The position numbers were made by a program, and so were the translations under genes. Shown here piece by piece: positions 45,800 to 56,030 of a stretch of DNA of 64,000 nucleotides (the first letter of the stretch is position 1; every line of letters starts with the position of its first letter). Under the pieces are notes generated by a model. That model had not been told where the DNA came from. It was given only the letters and a program-made list of their open reading frames with translations, and did not search any database. Source of the DNA: an uncultured Clostridia bacterium (GTDB lineage Bacteria > Bacillota > Clostridia > TANB77 > UBA1234); contig CAKPAA010000004.1 of NCBI GenBank assembly GCA_934132775.1, forward strand, positions 1 through 64,000, read 5' to 3'.

Positions 45800-46505
45800 G
45801 AGCATACTCCTTTCAAATGTGTGATTCGGGTCGTGTTAGTAATAGAGTAACTATATAAATTGAGCAATTGCTCAAGAATTTTTGTAGTATAACCGCCACG
45901 ATTTACATAATACCACATTTTGCTATAAAAGTCAATATATTATTGATACATTGTTTGCATAAATGTAGTTGAAAATGAAAATAGTATTAATTAGTTCTTG
46001 AATTTTTATTAGCTTTATGTTAAATTTGATTCATAGAGAATTAAACTATAAAACAAATTTGATATATACCCTCGATTTTTCGCAAACGGATGTGTAAATC
46101 GAGCCAAAATAAAAAAGTTCCAACGCAAGTTGGGGCTTTCTTTATTTTGTATTAAATTCGTAGGATTCGAACACAACAAGACCTAGCTCCTTAGAGCGAC
46201 GGGCTTTGGGTACGCATTCCGCAGGAATCCTCGAGCTATGCGAGAGTACCCTACTACTCCAGCATTAAGTAGCTATTTGGAATAAAATTTCAACAATTTG
46301 CATTAAAAAATAAGCCTACCTCATTTAAGAGATAAGCTTAAATACACTGACATTTTCAAAATAAAATCCCCAACTATTATCCAATTTCATTGACAATTGA
46401 TTATGTATACATTAAAATATATTCATTGGTACACTTGAAATATGGCATATTTTTGTTATTATTTTAAGCAAATTGAACTAATTAAATTCAAAGGGAGTAC
46501 AGATT
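45800..46505. other. Long intergenic region with structured remnant
   Basis: About 700 bases without a credible gene. It holds a GCAA-loop hairpin at 46113-46139 (AAAG-CCAAC / GTTGG-CTTT), likely a terminator, and a GC-richer structured patch at 46148-46270. Confidence 0.55.
46148..46270. other. tRNA-like structured remnant
   Basis: The patch contains TTCGAA-type T-loop sequence (GGATTCGAAC), a GGGTAC / GTACCC stem enclosing GCAT / ATGC and ATTCC / GGAAT, and ends CCTACTACTCCAGCATTA, which resembles the 3' end and flank of tRNA-Gln(CUG) at 39005. No full cloverleaf can be drawn. It may be a decayed tRNA or an old attachment site of the element. Confidence 0.35.
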
Positions 46506-48818
46506 ATGAGAAAAAATATTGAACTTTTAGCACCAGCTGGAAGTTACGAGGCTTTCATTGCAGCAGTTGAAAATGGTGCAAATGCAGTTTATCTTGGTGG
46601 TAAACTTTTTAACGCACGTGCTAATGCATCAAATTTCAATTTGGATGAACTTAAAAAAATTATTGAATATGCGCATTTGAGAAATGTTCAAATACATATA
46701 ACTATGAATACTTTACTGGATGATACGGAGTTAAAAGATGCTCTTAAATTTGCAAATGATATATATAACATAGGTGTAGATGCTGTTATTGTGCAGGATT
46801 TAGGGTTAGCTAAAATGCTTCACGAATATATTCCTGGGCTCATCTTACACGCAAGCACTCAACTTAGCACACATAACTTAGAAGGCGTAAACAAACTAAG
46901 TAAAATAGGTTTTTCAAGAGTTGTTTTAGCTCGTGAACTTTCTTTTGAAGAAATTAAATATATATGTGACAATACCGAAACTGAAATAGAGATATTTACG
47001 CACGGTGCTATGTGTGTATCTTATTCTGGTCAATGCCTTATGAGTAGTATGATTGGTGATAGAAGTGGTAATAGAGGAAAATGCGCACAACCCTGTAGGC
47101 TTCCATATACTCTACTTAAAAATTCTGATGAAGTTGAAAAAGGTTATCTTCTAAGTCCTAAAGATTTATGTTCACTTGAAATTTTAAAAGACCTACCTAA
47201 TGTGGTTTCCTTAAAAATTGAGGGCAGAATGAAGTCTCCTGAATATGTTGCAACAGTTGTAAGCACGTATAGAAAATACTTAAACAAAATTATCGAAAAC
47301 TCTGTTTCAGAATCTACAGAAGAAGATAAAAATAATTTAGCACAAATATTCAATAGAGGTGGTTTCTCAAAAGGTTACTTTTTAGGTAAAACTGGCAAAG
47401 ATATGATGTGCTATGAAAAGCCTAAAAATTGGGGAATTTATGTCGGCAAAGTTACTAACTATGATGGTAAAAAATATATAACAATTGACAATGTTTCAAA
47501 GTTGCACATCGGTGATGGAATTGAAATTTGGAATAATTCAAACAATTCTCCATCAACGATTATAAGTGAAATCATCGGAAATAAAATCGGAAGAATACAC
47601 GGTGAAATACGTATTGGAGACAAAGTATACAAAACGTTAGATAAAGCTTTAAATCAGAAAATGCGCGAGAGCTTTTCAAGAGGTTTTGCTGTTCATTCAA
47701 AAGTCTCACTAAAAGCAATATTTAAGGCAAATGAAGATGTTAAACTAACTATAAATGGTTTTGAATACAACTCTGGAATCATACCTAATATAGCTGAAAA
47801 ACAGCCTATCACTAAGGAAAAGTTAACCTCTCAGCTTTTTAAAACAGGAAATACACCATTTGAAGTTTCTTCAATAGATATTAAATTAGACGATAATCTA
47901 TTCATACCAGTTAGCGTGATTAACGATATTAGACGTAATGCTTTCGCTGAATATGAAAATTATATTCTAGCAAATGAAAAGAAAGAGCATTCTGTAAAAG
48001 AATTGCCAAAGGTTGAAAAATATTCTGCAAGTCCCCACAAAGAAATTTCTGTATTTTTTAATGTTTTGCGTGAAGAATATTCTAAACTTAAAAATGTTGA
48101 CAATTACTATTTTACATTTAAAGATGCACTTAAAAATACAGATTTATTAAGTAAATTTAATGCCAAAAAATATATAATGTTTCCAACAATAACAAAACGA
48201 AATTATGCAAAATTGATTAAAGAAAATATAAACAAACTAGCTTTAGATGTTGATGGATTTGTTTTATCGAATATAGGGCAACTCGAATATTTAAAAGGTA
48301 TAGACACAGAAATAATTGCAAATTACACACTTAATACATTCAATACGATAACATTAGAACTATTGCAAGAACTCGGTTTCAAAAAAGCAATTCTTTCGCC
48401 AGAGCTAACGAAAGTTCAAATAGACAATTTAGGAGATGTAAACATTAAAAGAGAAGTAATTTCATACGGAAACACTTGCGTTATGACTTCTGAATATTGC
48501 CCTGTTGGCAGTATTCTAGGAGGCTTCTGTTCATCACATAGTTGTACAAAACCTTGCATAAAGAATGACAAATTCTATCTAAAAGACAGAATGAATTTAA
48601 AATTTAGAGTATTACCAGATAATATTGACTGTCAGTCGCGAATATTTAATTGCAAAACTACTTCTATTGAAACAAAAGGAATAAATGTTGATTCTTTTAG
48701 AATTGACGTCATAGATGAAAATGTCAATGAAGTACAGCATATAGTCGATATCACACGACTTGGCAAAAAACTTTCTGGTGAAGATTACACAAACGGTCAT
48801 ATGAACAGACCGGTTTAA
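46506..48818 (+). CDS. Peptidase U32 family protein (RlhA/YrrO-like)
   Basis: A 770-residue U32 protein. The N-terminal TIM-barrel has IELLAPAGSYEAFIAAVENG, NAVYLGGKLFNARA and the U32 signature EIFTHGAMCVSYSGQCLMSS. Cysteines in GNRGKCAQPCRLPY likely hold an iron-sulfur cluster. The C-terminal half adds a collagenase-like extension with another CxxxxxxC cluster region (CSSHSCTKPC). Family members hydroxylate 23S rRNA C2501 (RlhA), modify tRNA, or were described as collagenases; the RNA-modifying role is more likely for this long form. Confidence 0.88.
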   Translation: MRKNIELLAPAGSYEAFIAAVENGANAVYLGGKLFNARANASNFNLDELKKIIEYAHLRNVQIHITMNTLLDDTELKDALKFANDIYNIGVDAVIVQDLGLAKMLHEYIPGLILHASTQLSTHNLEGVNKLSKIGFSRVVLARELSFEEIKYICDNTETEIEIFTHGAMCVSYSGQCLMSSMIGDRSGNRGKCAQPCRLPYTLLKNSDEVEKGYLLSPKDLCSLEILKDLPNVVSLKIEGRMKSPEYVATVVSTYRKYLNKIIENSVSESTEEDKNNLAQIFNRGGFSKGYFLGKTGKDMMCYEKPKNWGIYVGKVTNYDGKKYITIDNVSKLHIGDGIEIWNNSNNSPSTIISEIIGNKIGRIHGEIRIGDKVYKTLDKALNQKMRESFSRGFAVHSKVSLKAIFKANEDVKLTINGFEYNSGIIPNIAEKQPITKEKLTSQLFKTGNTPFEVSSIDIKLDDNLFIPVSVINDIRRNAFAEYENYILANEKKEHSVKELPKVEKYSASPHKEISVFFNVLREEYSKLKNVDNYYFTFKDALKNTDLLSKFNAKKYIMFPTITKRNYAKLIKENINKLALDVDGFVLSNIGQLEYLKGIDTEIIANYTLNTFNTITLELLQELGFKKAILSPELTKVQIDNLGDVNIKREVISYGNTCVMTSEYCPVGSILGGFCSSHSCTKPCIKNDKFYLKDRMNLKFRVLPDNIDCQSRIFNCKTTSIETKGINVDSFRIDVIDENVNEVQHIVDITRLGKKLSGEDYTNGHMNRPV

Positions 48819-48845
48819 TTTTAGCTTATTATATAAATATTAAAT

Positions 48846-48893
48846 AAAAAAATTGGATTCACATCATTAAAGATGCAAATCCAATTTTTTTAT
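48846..48893. terminator. Bidirectional terminator
   Basis: The stem AAATTGGATT / AATCCAATTT, with an inner CATC / GATG pair and T/A flanks, lies between the convergent U32 and phosphorylase genes. Confidence 0.8.
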
Positions 48894-48924
48894 TAAGATC
48901 TTTTAGGCCTCGTTTTTCATTAGC

Positions 48925-50583
48925 TTAGGTTCTCAAATAATTGTAGAGATTAACGTAATACTCTTCAACCATTCGAGAAGTCGAATACTGATTCGATGTC
49001 ACAATAGAGGCATACATCATATTCGCCCAAGCCTTCTTGTTCTCATAAGTAGGAAGCACCTGATATTTAAGCACGTGCATCAAAGACTTGGCATCGTTTT
49101 CATCGTGGAACATCGCATTGGGATTACCATCACCAATGTTCCAGCCGTTAACACCGTTGATAGCAGCCTCACGCCACCAACCATCAAGAGTGCTGAGATT
49201 AAGCGTACCATTCATAGCCGCTTTCATACCAGAAGTGCCACAGGCTTCAAGCGGGACTCTCGGATTGTTAAGCCACACATCCGCACCAGACACAAGCTTC
49301 TGTGCAAGTGCAATATCGTATCCTTCAAGGAACACAACATTGTCAGGATACTGCTTGGAAAGCTGGTAAACATCAGACAAAGCCTTCTTGCCACTTCCAT
49401 CGTGACGATGAGATTTTCCCGCAAAAACAATCTGAATACCGAAATTTTTAATCAAGTATTCAAAACGTTCTTTCTCACGGAAAATCAAATTCCACCGCTT
49501 ATACTCAGTAGCACGTCTGGCAAAAGCAATAAGCAGTTTATCCTGTTTGAAGTCAACACCCGTGCGTTCCTTGATAAGGCTGATAAGATACCTCTTGCAC
49601 TCTTGGTGAACACCATAAATACCATCAATATCATTCTCTGCAAAAGCTTTAGCAATGTCGAGGTTTTGCCAAGTACCCTTGTGCACACCATTGGTAATGG
49701 CAATAATGTTCGGTGCCTCAGTAATCCAGTGCCACATATCTCTTGCAGCAAGCACCTGAATCCTCGAAACGCCATTTGCCATAGAAGCAAGTCGAAGCGA
49801 AGCAACCGTCATTCCAAAATTCGGCTCCCCACCGATACGAACAAGCTGTTCACGCGACAAACCTGCATTTGCACCAACTTCCATAAGCATATCAATGGGA
49901 TGCGACTCATTACCAGCCGGAACATTGGTATGCGTCGTAAAAGCAGTACGTTCCTTGACGTGGCGCCAAGCACGTTCAAACCGCTCCTCTTCACTCATAC
50001 CAGGCTCAGTCTCCTCGTAAAACTTTTTACGCTGAGAAATAAGCTCCAATCCAGCAAAAGCAGGATGTCCATCATTATAATGATATCCATCAACTTGGAG
50101 ACCAAGCTCAGTAATAGCCCTCACACCACCAATGCCAAGCACAATTTCCTGAGCAATACGCTCCTTTTCGGTATCATTCCAAGCACCGCCATAAAGATTA
50201 AACGTAATATTTCGGAAATTATCATTTTCCTCAATATCAGTGTCGAGGTAATACACAGGGCCGTCTTTAAGTTTCCAAATCTTCACCTTGATATCCCTGT
50301 CAAAAACCTTGACAAACACAAACTTGCCAGTATCTTCAAGATACTTTTCCCACGCATTATTTTCAGGTTCAACATCGATAACATCGCCATTCTCCTGAAT
50401 TTTTTGCAGGCAATAACCCTTTTTCCAAAGAATATGGAAGAAAGTAATAGGATACAAATCTCTGTGATCCATAACCTCCTTAATCATATCACCCGCCAGA
50501 ATTTCCAACCCACCGCTGTACGTCAGCAAGTCATTGTAAATTCCAGACCCCATAGAAAAATAGGCAATCCGTTTGGTATACAT
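48925..50583 (-). CDS. glgP: Alpha-glucan (glycogen) phosphorylase, short type; GC-richer than neighbours
   Basis: A 552-residue GT35 enzyme of the short bacterial/archaeal alpha-glucan phosphorylase type, releasing glucose-1-phosphate from glycogen. It has AYFSMGSGIYNDLLTYSGGL (N-terminal glucan site), FARRATEYKRWNL, and the PLP-site region CGTSGMKAAMNGTLNLSTLD with the cofactor lysine. ATG 50583 follows AAAGGAGAATTGGT. The base composition is visibly richer in G+C than the flanks, and three in-frame CGG codons are read as Arg, including the conserved Arg of YKR. It is therefore probably a recent transfer, and it is the main counter-example to strict CGG frameshifting. Confidence 0.92.
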   Translation of the reverse strand: MYTKRIAYFSMGSGIYNDLLTYSGGLEILAGDMIKEVMDHRDLYPITFFHILWKKGYCLQKIQENGDVIDVEPENNAWEKYLEDTGKFVFVKVFDRDIKVKIWKLKDGPVYYLDTDIEENDNFRNITFNLYGGAWNDTEKERIAQEIVLGIGGVRAITELGLQVDGYHYNDGHPAFAGLELISQRKKFYEETEPGMSEEERFERAWRHVKERTAFTTHTNVPAGNESHPIDMLMEVGANAGLSREQLVRIGGEPNFGMTVASLRLASMANGVSRIQVLAARDMWHWITEAPNIIAITNGVHKGTWQNLDIAKAFAENDIDGIYGVHQECKRYLISLIKERTGVDFKQDKLLIAFARRATEYKRWNLIFREKERFEYLIKNFGIQIVFAGKSHRHDGSGKKALSDVYQLSKQYPDNVVFLEGYDIALAQKLVSGADVWLNNPRVPLEACGTSGMKAAMNGTLNLSTLDGWWREAAINGVNGWNIGDGNPNAMFHDENDAKSLMHVLKYQVLPTYENKKAWANMMYASIVTSNQYSTSRMVEEYYVNLYNYLRT

Positions 50584-50896
50584 ACCAATTCTCCTTTCTC
50601 CGCAATAGCAGAAAACATTGTTACAAAAATGTTTCAACTAATCTTACAACAATCGACAAAAATTTACAAGGAAAACTTTTTAAAATTATAAGAAAAACAA
50701 AAATCTAAAATTTACTTTCAGAAATAGAAATTATTTTTACAAGTTACTAAAAATATAGTTACCATTCATTTTTACATCAAAATATTAATTTTACAGCCTA
50801 TTTATAATATAAAGCATTATAAAAAAAGAATGAAATCCAAAATAGATTCCATCCTAAATTTAGTAATCCTGTCTTACTTTAAAATGCTAAACAAAA
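50584..50896. other. Intergenic region upstream of glgP
   Basis: AT-rich, with an imperfect GAAATC / GATTCC repeat near 50832-50853 that may end the acylation operon. No convincing promoter or gene is seen. Confidence 0.45.
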
Positions 50897-51466
50897 TCAT
50901 TCATCAAACACAAATTCAATTTGACTATCATAAATTTGAAGAGCATTCAACCTCTCCAACTTTCTTTTATTAGACGTAAAAATTATAGACTCCATCATAT
51001 CCCACAAAATAACCCATCCAACAATAGAAACCATTTCCTTAATTATAGACCAAATTGTATCAGGAAGTGCAAAACCAATAAGTAAAAACAAAGTTCCTAT
51101 AATAAACAAACCAATAGAAATATATGTATTCCACCTTTCCTCATAATCCAAATCATCAATTTCCATTCCATAATTGTTTTTAATTATTCTTTTAATTCTT
51201 TCCTGAGACACAACATCTATCTCAGGGCAGTGAAACTCCAAAACAATATCATACTTAAAAGGAATTATCGAAGCAACTTCCTTTATATAATTTGAAATTT
51301 CATCAGACAAAACCAATTTTTCATAATCGTGTGGCATATACAATTCATCTATTGACTTCAATTCTATTGGTATAACTGCCTTTCCGTCTTCTCTTATATA
51401 ATTATTTTCGACGTAATCCTTTTCTCTAAACTTTATTTTTCTGTTTACTGCAGAAAACAACTTCAT
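50897..51466 (-). CDS. Membrane protein, unknown, end of the dlt-like operon
   Basis: The 189 residues have a soluble N-terminal half (FREKDYVENNYIREDGKAVI) and a pair of membrane helices near 115-150 (SIGLFIIGTLFLLIGFALPD and SIVGWVILWDMM), ending acidic. It is 18 bases after the preceding gene in the operon, so it may serve the same surface process. The family is unknown. Confidence 0.6.
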   Translation of the reverse strand: MKLFSAVNRKIKFREKDYVENNYIREDGKAVIPIELKSIDELYMPHDYEKLVLSDEISNYIKEVASIIPFKYDIVLEFHCPEIDVVSQERIKRIIKNNYGMEIDDLDYEERWNTYISIGLFIIGTLFLLIGFALPDTIWSIIKEMVSIVGWVILWDMMESIIFTSNKRKLERLNALQIYDSQIEFVFDE

Positions 51467-51484
51467 AAAATCACTCTTTCGTTT

Positions 51485-52519
51485 TTAAGCATCTAATGCG
51501 TCTAACATTTCTATTGCTACTAATTTTTCTTCTAACATATAGAAAATTAACTCTCTATTATATTTCTCTGTGTCTGTATAAATGTATGCTTTGTCAAACT
51601 TAAATTTATAATAATTCTCATCATATTCAAGATTTACAGCTGGTTCTAAATATCTGTTTAATGTTGCTCTTATTGTATCCAAATCTGCACCAAGCTTTAA
51701 ATCTTTTGGTAATTTTACTTTTGAACTAGATGTTGTTATGTCCATAATTGTTGAATCTGCATCAACTGAACTGTTTACAATTCTAATATCGAAATCATCA
51801 TATTTTACATCTTTAATAACAATGCTTTCCCAATCTGTTTTAGTTTCACCACTAGACACAATTCTCTTTCCAATTTTACTAATAATGTCGCCGTCCATTC
51901 CAAGATTTATTGTCTTTCCATCACTTGTAACTATTGAATAAAAATCTGATGTAAAGAAATCTAAGTAATTATTAGATGCTCTTTTAGTTATATCTGCACT
52001 TCTTTCTGGTGTAAATTTCATTGCATCTTCAACATCTGTTACCAACGCAACTTGCTCACCATCTTTAAAATAATATTTAGCGCTTCCACCTATCCCAATA
52101 AAATCCCTTTTATATAAAACTAAATCTCCACCTTTGTAATAATAACTTTGAATATCTAAAAAATCACTTGCAGGAATTATTTCAATAGCTCTATTCTTAG
52201 TAATTTCAATTGTTGCATATGCACCAACAGTATTGAAGCTTTTAACAAAATCATCAATTTCATTTCCGACTTCATCTGTTGTTACAAGTGTATCATATTT
52301 TAGCTTGTCGCCCGAAGAAGCTAAAATTTCATCAACATACGAATTTATACTTTTCACATATGAAACCTTATCCATAACTATTTCTCCACTTTCATTCACA
52401 TCACCCGAGATATTGTCATTAGTTGGTTCTTTAACATTTTGTTTAGACATCCCCCACATAGCAAGCATTGCAACAATTATTATAGCAAAAATTGCAATTA
52501 ATAATTTTTTACCCTCCAT
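51485..52519 (-). CDS. Membrane-anchored exported protein, unknown
   Basis: About 344 residues with an N-terminal signal anchor (LLIAIFAIIIVAMLAMWG) and an extracellular mixed fold (beta-rich TLVTTDEVGNEIDDFVKSF, ending YMLEEKLVAIEML). No catalytic motif is seen. It follows the SGNH/deacetylase gene by a few bases. ATG 52519 with GGGA about 9 bases upstream is preferred over 52537. Confidence 0.6.
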   Translation of the reverse strand: MEGKKLLIAIFAIIIVAMLAMWGMSKQNVKEPTNDNISGDVNESGEIVMDKVSYVKSINSYVDEILASSGDKLKYDTLVTTDEVGNEIDDFVKSFNTVGAYATIEITKNRAIEIIPASDFLDIQSYYYKGGDLVLYKRDFIGIGGSAKYYFKDGEQVALVTDVEDAMKFTPERSADITKRASNNYLDFFTSDFYSIVTSDGKTINLGMDGDIISKIGKRIVSSGETKTDWESIVIKDVKYDDFDIRIVNSSVDADSTIMDITTSSSKVKLPKDLKLGADLDTIRATLNRYLEPAVNLEYDENYYKFKFDKAYIYTDTEKYNRELIFYMLEEKLVAIEMLDALDA

Positions 52520-52542
52520 AAAAATCATTCCCTTCATTGATA

Positions 52543-54369
52543 TTATTCACTAACAAGATTTAACAAATCTTGAGTTGATATTTCCTCAGATATATTATAT
52601 CTGTTAAGTCCTATTAAAGACTGAGATAAGCCTTTTATAACTGTATTTCCTTTTGCAGTTGTTCCAAGTGTAGCTTTCACTCCAAGTGATTTTAGCACAA
52701 CATTTGATAAAGTTGAATAATCACCGTGAGGATATGCCACAATAGTCACTTTTTTTCCTAAATACTTTTCAAAATCCGAATTTATCTTATTGTAGTCTTC
52801 TGTCAAAGCTTTAATAAAGTTTTCTTCTGTTTCATTTTCAAGTTCTACTGCATTTATTCTTATTTTGTCACCAGACTCGTAAGCCAATGATTGATGCATA
52901 TCGTAGGTATGACTTTGTATGTCTATAATTCCTGAATCTTGCATTATTTTTGCCTCTTCGTAACCGAAATGAGGGATTATATCATAATCTGTATCCTTGT
53001 ACTTTGTTTTTCCAACAGAAGAACCAATTACAAATATCGTTGCTTTCATATTATACTTTTTTAGTATTGGAAATGCAATATCATAATTACTCATATATCC
53101 ATCATCAAAAGTTATACATACTGGCTTTTCAGGAAGTTCAATTCCTTTTTCAACGTAATCAATTAAATCTTTAAACAATATCCCTGTATAACCTTGCTCT
53201 GTTAAAGTTTTTATGTGTTCTTCAAATAATTTTGGAGTTATTGTAACATCTGAGTTTGCACCTTCCACAATGTGATGATACATAAGTATCGGAACTTCTT
53301 TTGTATATGTGCTTACGTCATCTTTCACTTCAAACATTTTCTCAACGTGTTCAGCTACATTATCTGATGTAACTAGTGTTCCAAAATCTTCCGGATAATA
53401 TACTGTTTTATCACCAAACATCTTTGCTATTGCCATTTTGCCAACTGCATTTCTAAAATGAGTTTCATCGTAGAAGTACCTTGGTTCTTTTGAAATTGAA
53501 CTTGATGCAAAATCCCAAAATGGAGCAACCTCAGCCATTTTAGTATAAAACTTTAACACGTCATTCTTTGTGAAATAGTTTAAATATTCATAATATACAG
53601 GAGCAGTTACAACTATAAAATTAACATTTGCTTCCTCGCACATATCTTTAATTCTTTTCAAACTCGAAGTTGTTTCGTCTATTTTAGTCATAACACTGTC
53701 TATATGTGGATAATCCTTAAAAACAGGATACTTTTCTAAATATGTATCAATATCTCCAATCGGCTCCACATCTCTAACTTTTTTATCGTATGTGCCTGTT
53801 GATACATCAAACACATCAAATGGCTGAGTTAAATATGTATCATTCATTGCGTTTTTCATCTTTGCAATTGCATAATTTGGAGATACTGTTAAATACCTTG
53901 TATAAAACAAAAACTTTGACTCTCCATTAACATTCGCGTGGAGATTCCTTGTTATTTTATCATTTTCTTCATCATATACAATTGCATTATCCAAATATAC
54001 ATTTACAATAATATTCTTAGCAACGTAATTGTCTAAAATATATTTGCAAGTTTCTTCAACATCAAGCATATCTGCGCCATACATTATCATATTATAAAAC
54101 TTCGCATTATAATATTTATTCAAATCCTCGGTTGTAAACGAGCTTGTTGAAGAACAGCCGATAATGTATGAATCATACTCACTATGATGTTTATCTATAT
54201 AACTTATTTTACCAACTCTTGGATTATTTGTAAATGAATATGAGTACCAATCATAAATTTTATCTCCAAAAACTCCAAATGGATCAACAAAATAATTTAA
54301 TAAAATTAGCAAACTAACTATTGTAACTACTGATGCACAAAACATTATGCACCATTTCTTTGAGGTCAT
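52543..54369 (-). CDS. Fused DltD/AlgX-like SGNH domain and polysaccharide deacetylase
   Basis: About 608 residues with one N-terminal membrane helix. Residues 30-330 resemble a DltD/AlgX-type SGNH domain: DSYIIGCSSTSSF carries the nucleophile Ser, and the C-terminal His block is YFYDETHFRNAVGKMAI. Residues 370-600 are a NodB-type deacetylase: PILMYHHIVEG, VCITFDDGYMSNYD (metal Asp pair), IQSHTYDMH (metal His) and VAYPHGDYS. The fusion would couple O-acyl transfer with N-deacetylation of a wall or surface glycan outside the cell. Start 54369 has GGAGG 8 bases upstream. Confidence 0.85.
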   Translation of the reverse strand: MTSKKWCIMFCASVVTIVSLLILLNYFVDPFGVFGDKIYDWYSYSFTNNPRVGKISYIDKHHSEYDSYIIGCSSTSSFTTEDLNKYYNAKFYNMIMYGADMLDVEETCKYILDNYVAKNIIVNVYLDNAIVYDEENDKITRNLHANVNGESKFLFYTRYLTVSPNYAIAKMKNAMNDTYLTQPFDVFDVSTGTYDKKVRDVEPIGDIDTYLEKYPVFKDYPHIDSVMTKIDETTSSLKRIKDMCEEANVNFIVVTAPVYYEYLNYFTKNDVLKFYTKMAEVAPFWDFASSSISKEPRYFYDETHFRNAVGKMAIAKMFGDKTVYYPEDFGTLVTSDNVAEHVEKMFEVKDDVSTYTKEVPILMYHHIVEGANSDVTITPKLFEEHIKTLTEQGYTGILFKDLIDYVEKGIELPEKPVCITFDDGYMSNYDIAFPILKKYNMKATIFVIGSSVGKTKYKDTDYDIIPHFGYEEAKIMQDSGIIDIQSHTYDMHQSLAYESGDKIRINAVELENETEENFIKALTEDYNKINSDFEKYLGKKVTIVAYPHGDYSTLSNVVLKSLGVKATLGTTAKGNTVIKGLSQSLIGLNRYNISEEISTQDLLNLVSE

Positions 54370-54478
54370 CAATTTTTCCTCCCACACTTAATATAGTTTA
54401 TCTAGCAAAAATTATTAACGTATAAATAAATTAAACATAACAAATTTTCGATTAGATATTTTTCAAATAATATAACAA

Positions 54479-56029
54479 CTAAAATTGCTTGTATATAAAT
54501 TCAGATGCTATATAATCTCCTCTATAAATTCCAAACACTACTATTACAAGCAAAAATGCCGTCAAAATAGAATATTGCAAAAATGCATTTTTTTCTTTTA
54601 ATTTCTTAGAAACATCAATTTTGTGTTCTTGCAAGCCTTCTATTATTAGTAGCACCATCACACTAACGCCAACAACTATGAAATCAGTCGTTGTTAATCC
54701 AAAACTTTGTAATGTTCCGTTAGTCAATTCTATTGGAATAAAATCAAAAAAAGTCTTTTTAAGCATTGAAATAGCTGTACCAAGGTTTGCAGCTCTTGTT
54801 ATGTATCTTCCAATAAGGACTAGAAAAGAAGTTCTTAGCATTCTAAAAATATTAAAAAATTTATTGTCATTGCTAATATTCAATTTCTGCTTTAATTTAA
54901 TGAATGCAGGCTCTAATAGAAGTGAAAGAGTTATTATTGTTCCGTTCCACAAACCAAAAGCAATGTATTTAAAACTAGCTCCGTGCCAAATTCCGATTGC
55001 AAAGTAAACAATAAACGTAACTATTGAAACAGGAATAATCTGTCCTGCCTTTCCGTTTAAGTGCTTTCTTATGTTCTTACCCATTTTTACAAATGGCTTT
55101 GATAAGGAAAGCGAATAAAATAAATAATCTTTCATCCAAGTACCTAAACTTATATGCCATCTTCTCCAAAAATCTTGAAGCGATGTTGAAAATATAGGTC
55201 TTTTGAAATTATCTACCAGATCTATTCCAAATAATCTTGCAACACCACGAGTTATATCTATACCACCTGAAAAATCACAATATAGTTGTATACAATAAAA
55301 AATTACCCCCAAAACAATTATAGCTCCACCATAATTTTCGAAATTATCAAAAACAATATTTGCTATAACAGCTGCTCTATCAGCAATTACAAGTTTTTTA
55401 AAATATCCCCACAATAGCAAATTTATTCCTTTTTCAATATTTTCAAAATCAAATTTATGCTCTTTCGTTAATTGTTCGCCAAGATTATTAAATCTACTAA
55501 TCGGGCCTTGCACCATTTGTGGAAAAAACGAAACAAAAAGTGCATACTTCAATATATTTTTCTCTGGACTATATTTTTTTCTATAAACATCAATAACATA
55601 GCCAATTGACTGAAATATATAAAAAGAAATTCCAAGTGGTAAAATTAAATTAAAAATCGGCAAACTAATTCCAAAAATTTTGTCTACTATTCCAGCAGAA
55701 AAATTCCAATATTTAAAGAAGAATAGCATACCAAAATTACAGACAACACTAAATAATACCCATAATTTCTTTTTACTCTTAATTTTTTCTGAAACATTCT
55801 TGTCTTGTTTGCTTTGAAGCTTTTCATTCAACTTTCCAATTTTAATAGCAGAAAAATATGTTGTTAAAATTGTAAATATTAGATAAGCAAGTATTTTAAG
55901 CCCGCCTAAGCTATAAAACAATATGCTCACAGCAAGCAAAACAAGCCACTGAATCTTCTTGGGGAATATGTAATATGCAAATAAACTAAGCACCACAAAA
56001 GCAATAAATTGCCACGATACAAAAGACAT
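54479..56029 (-). CDS. MBOAT O-acyltransferase (DltB/AlgI-like)
   Basis: A 516-residue multi-pass protein with the MBOAT core: LPLGISFYIFQSIGYVIDVY, PQMVQGPISRFNNLGEQL, FSGGIDITRGVARLFGIDL, FWRRWHISLGTWMKDYLFY, and the catalytic His in FAIGIWHGASFKYI. It moves acyl groups across the membrane from the carrier protein. It follows the carrier gene by 1 base. Confidence 0.9.
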   Translation of the reverse strand: MSFVSWQFIAFVVLSLFAYYIFPKKIQWLVLLAVSILFYSLGGLKILAYLIFTILTTYFSAIKIGKLNEKLQSKQDKNVSEKIKSKKKLWVLFSVVCNFGMLFFFKYWNFSAGIVDKIFGISLPIFNLILPLGISFYIFQSIGYVIDVYRKKYSPEKNILKYALFVSFFPQMVQGPISRFNNLGEQLTKEHKFDFENIEKGINLLLWGYFKKLVIADRAAVIANIVFDNFENYGGAIIVLGVIFYCIQLYCDFSGGIDITRGVARLFGIDLVDNFKRPIFSTSLQDFWRRWHISLGTWMKDYLFYSLSLSKPFVKMGKNIRKHLNGKAGQIIPVSIVTFIVYFAIGIWHGASFKYIAFGLWNGTIITLSLLLEPAFIKLKQKLNISNDNKFFNIFRMLRTSFLVLIGRYITRAANLGTAISMLKKTFFDFIPIELTNGTLQSFGLTTTDFIVVGVSVMVLLIIEGLQEHKIDVSKKLKEKNAFLQYSILTAFLLVIVVFGIYRGDYIASEFIYKQF

Positions 56030-56030
56030 T

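Noticed and set aside
45281..50583. CGG reassigned to another amino acid
   Set aside because: In GlgP the CGG codons fall where Arg is expected, and at the six native sites no extra residue is needed; a simple reassignment does not explain the frame change.
49075..50691. Long plus-strand frame of about 538 codons opposite glgP
   Set aside because: It is the antisense shadow of a GC-richer gene, with low-complexity basic translation and no ribosome binding site.
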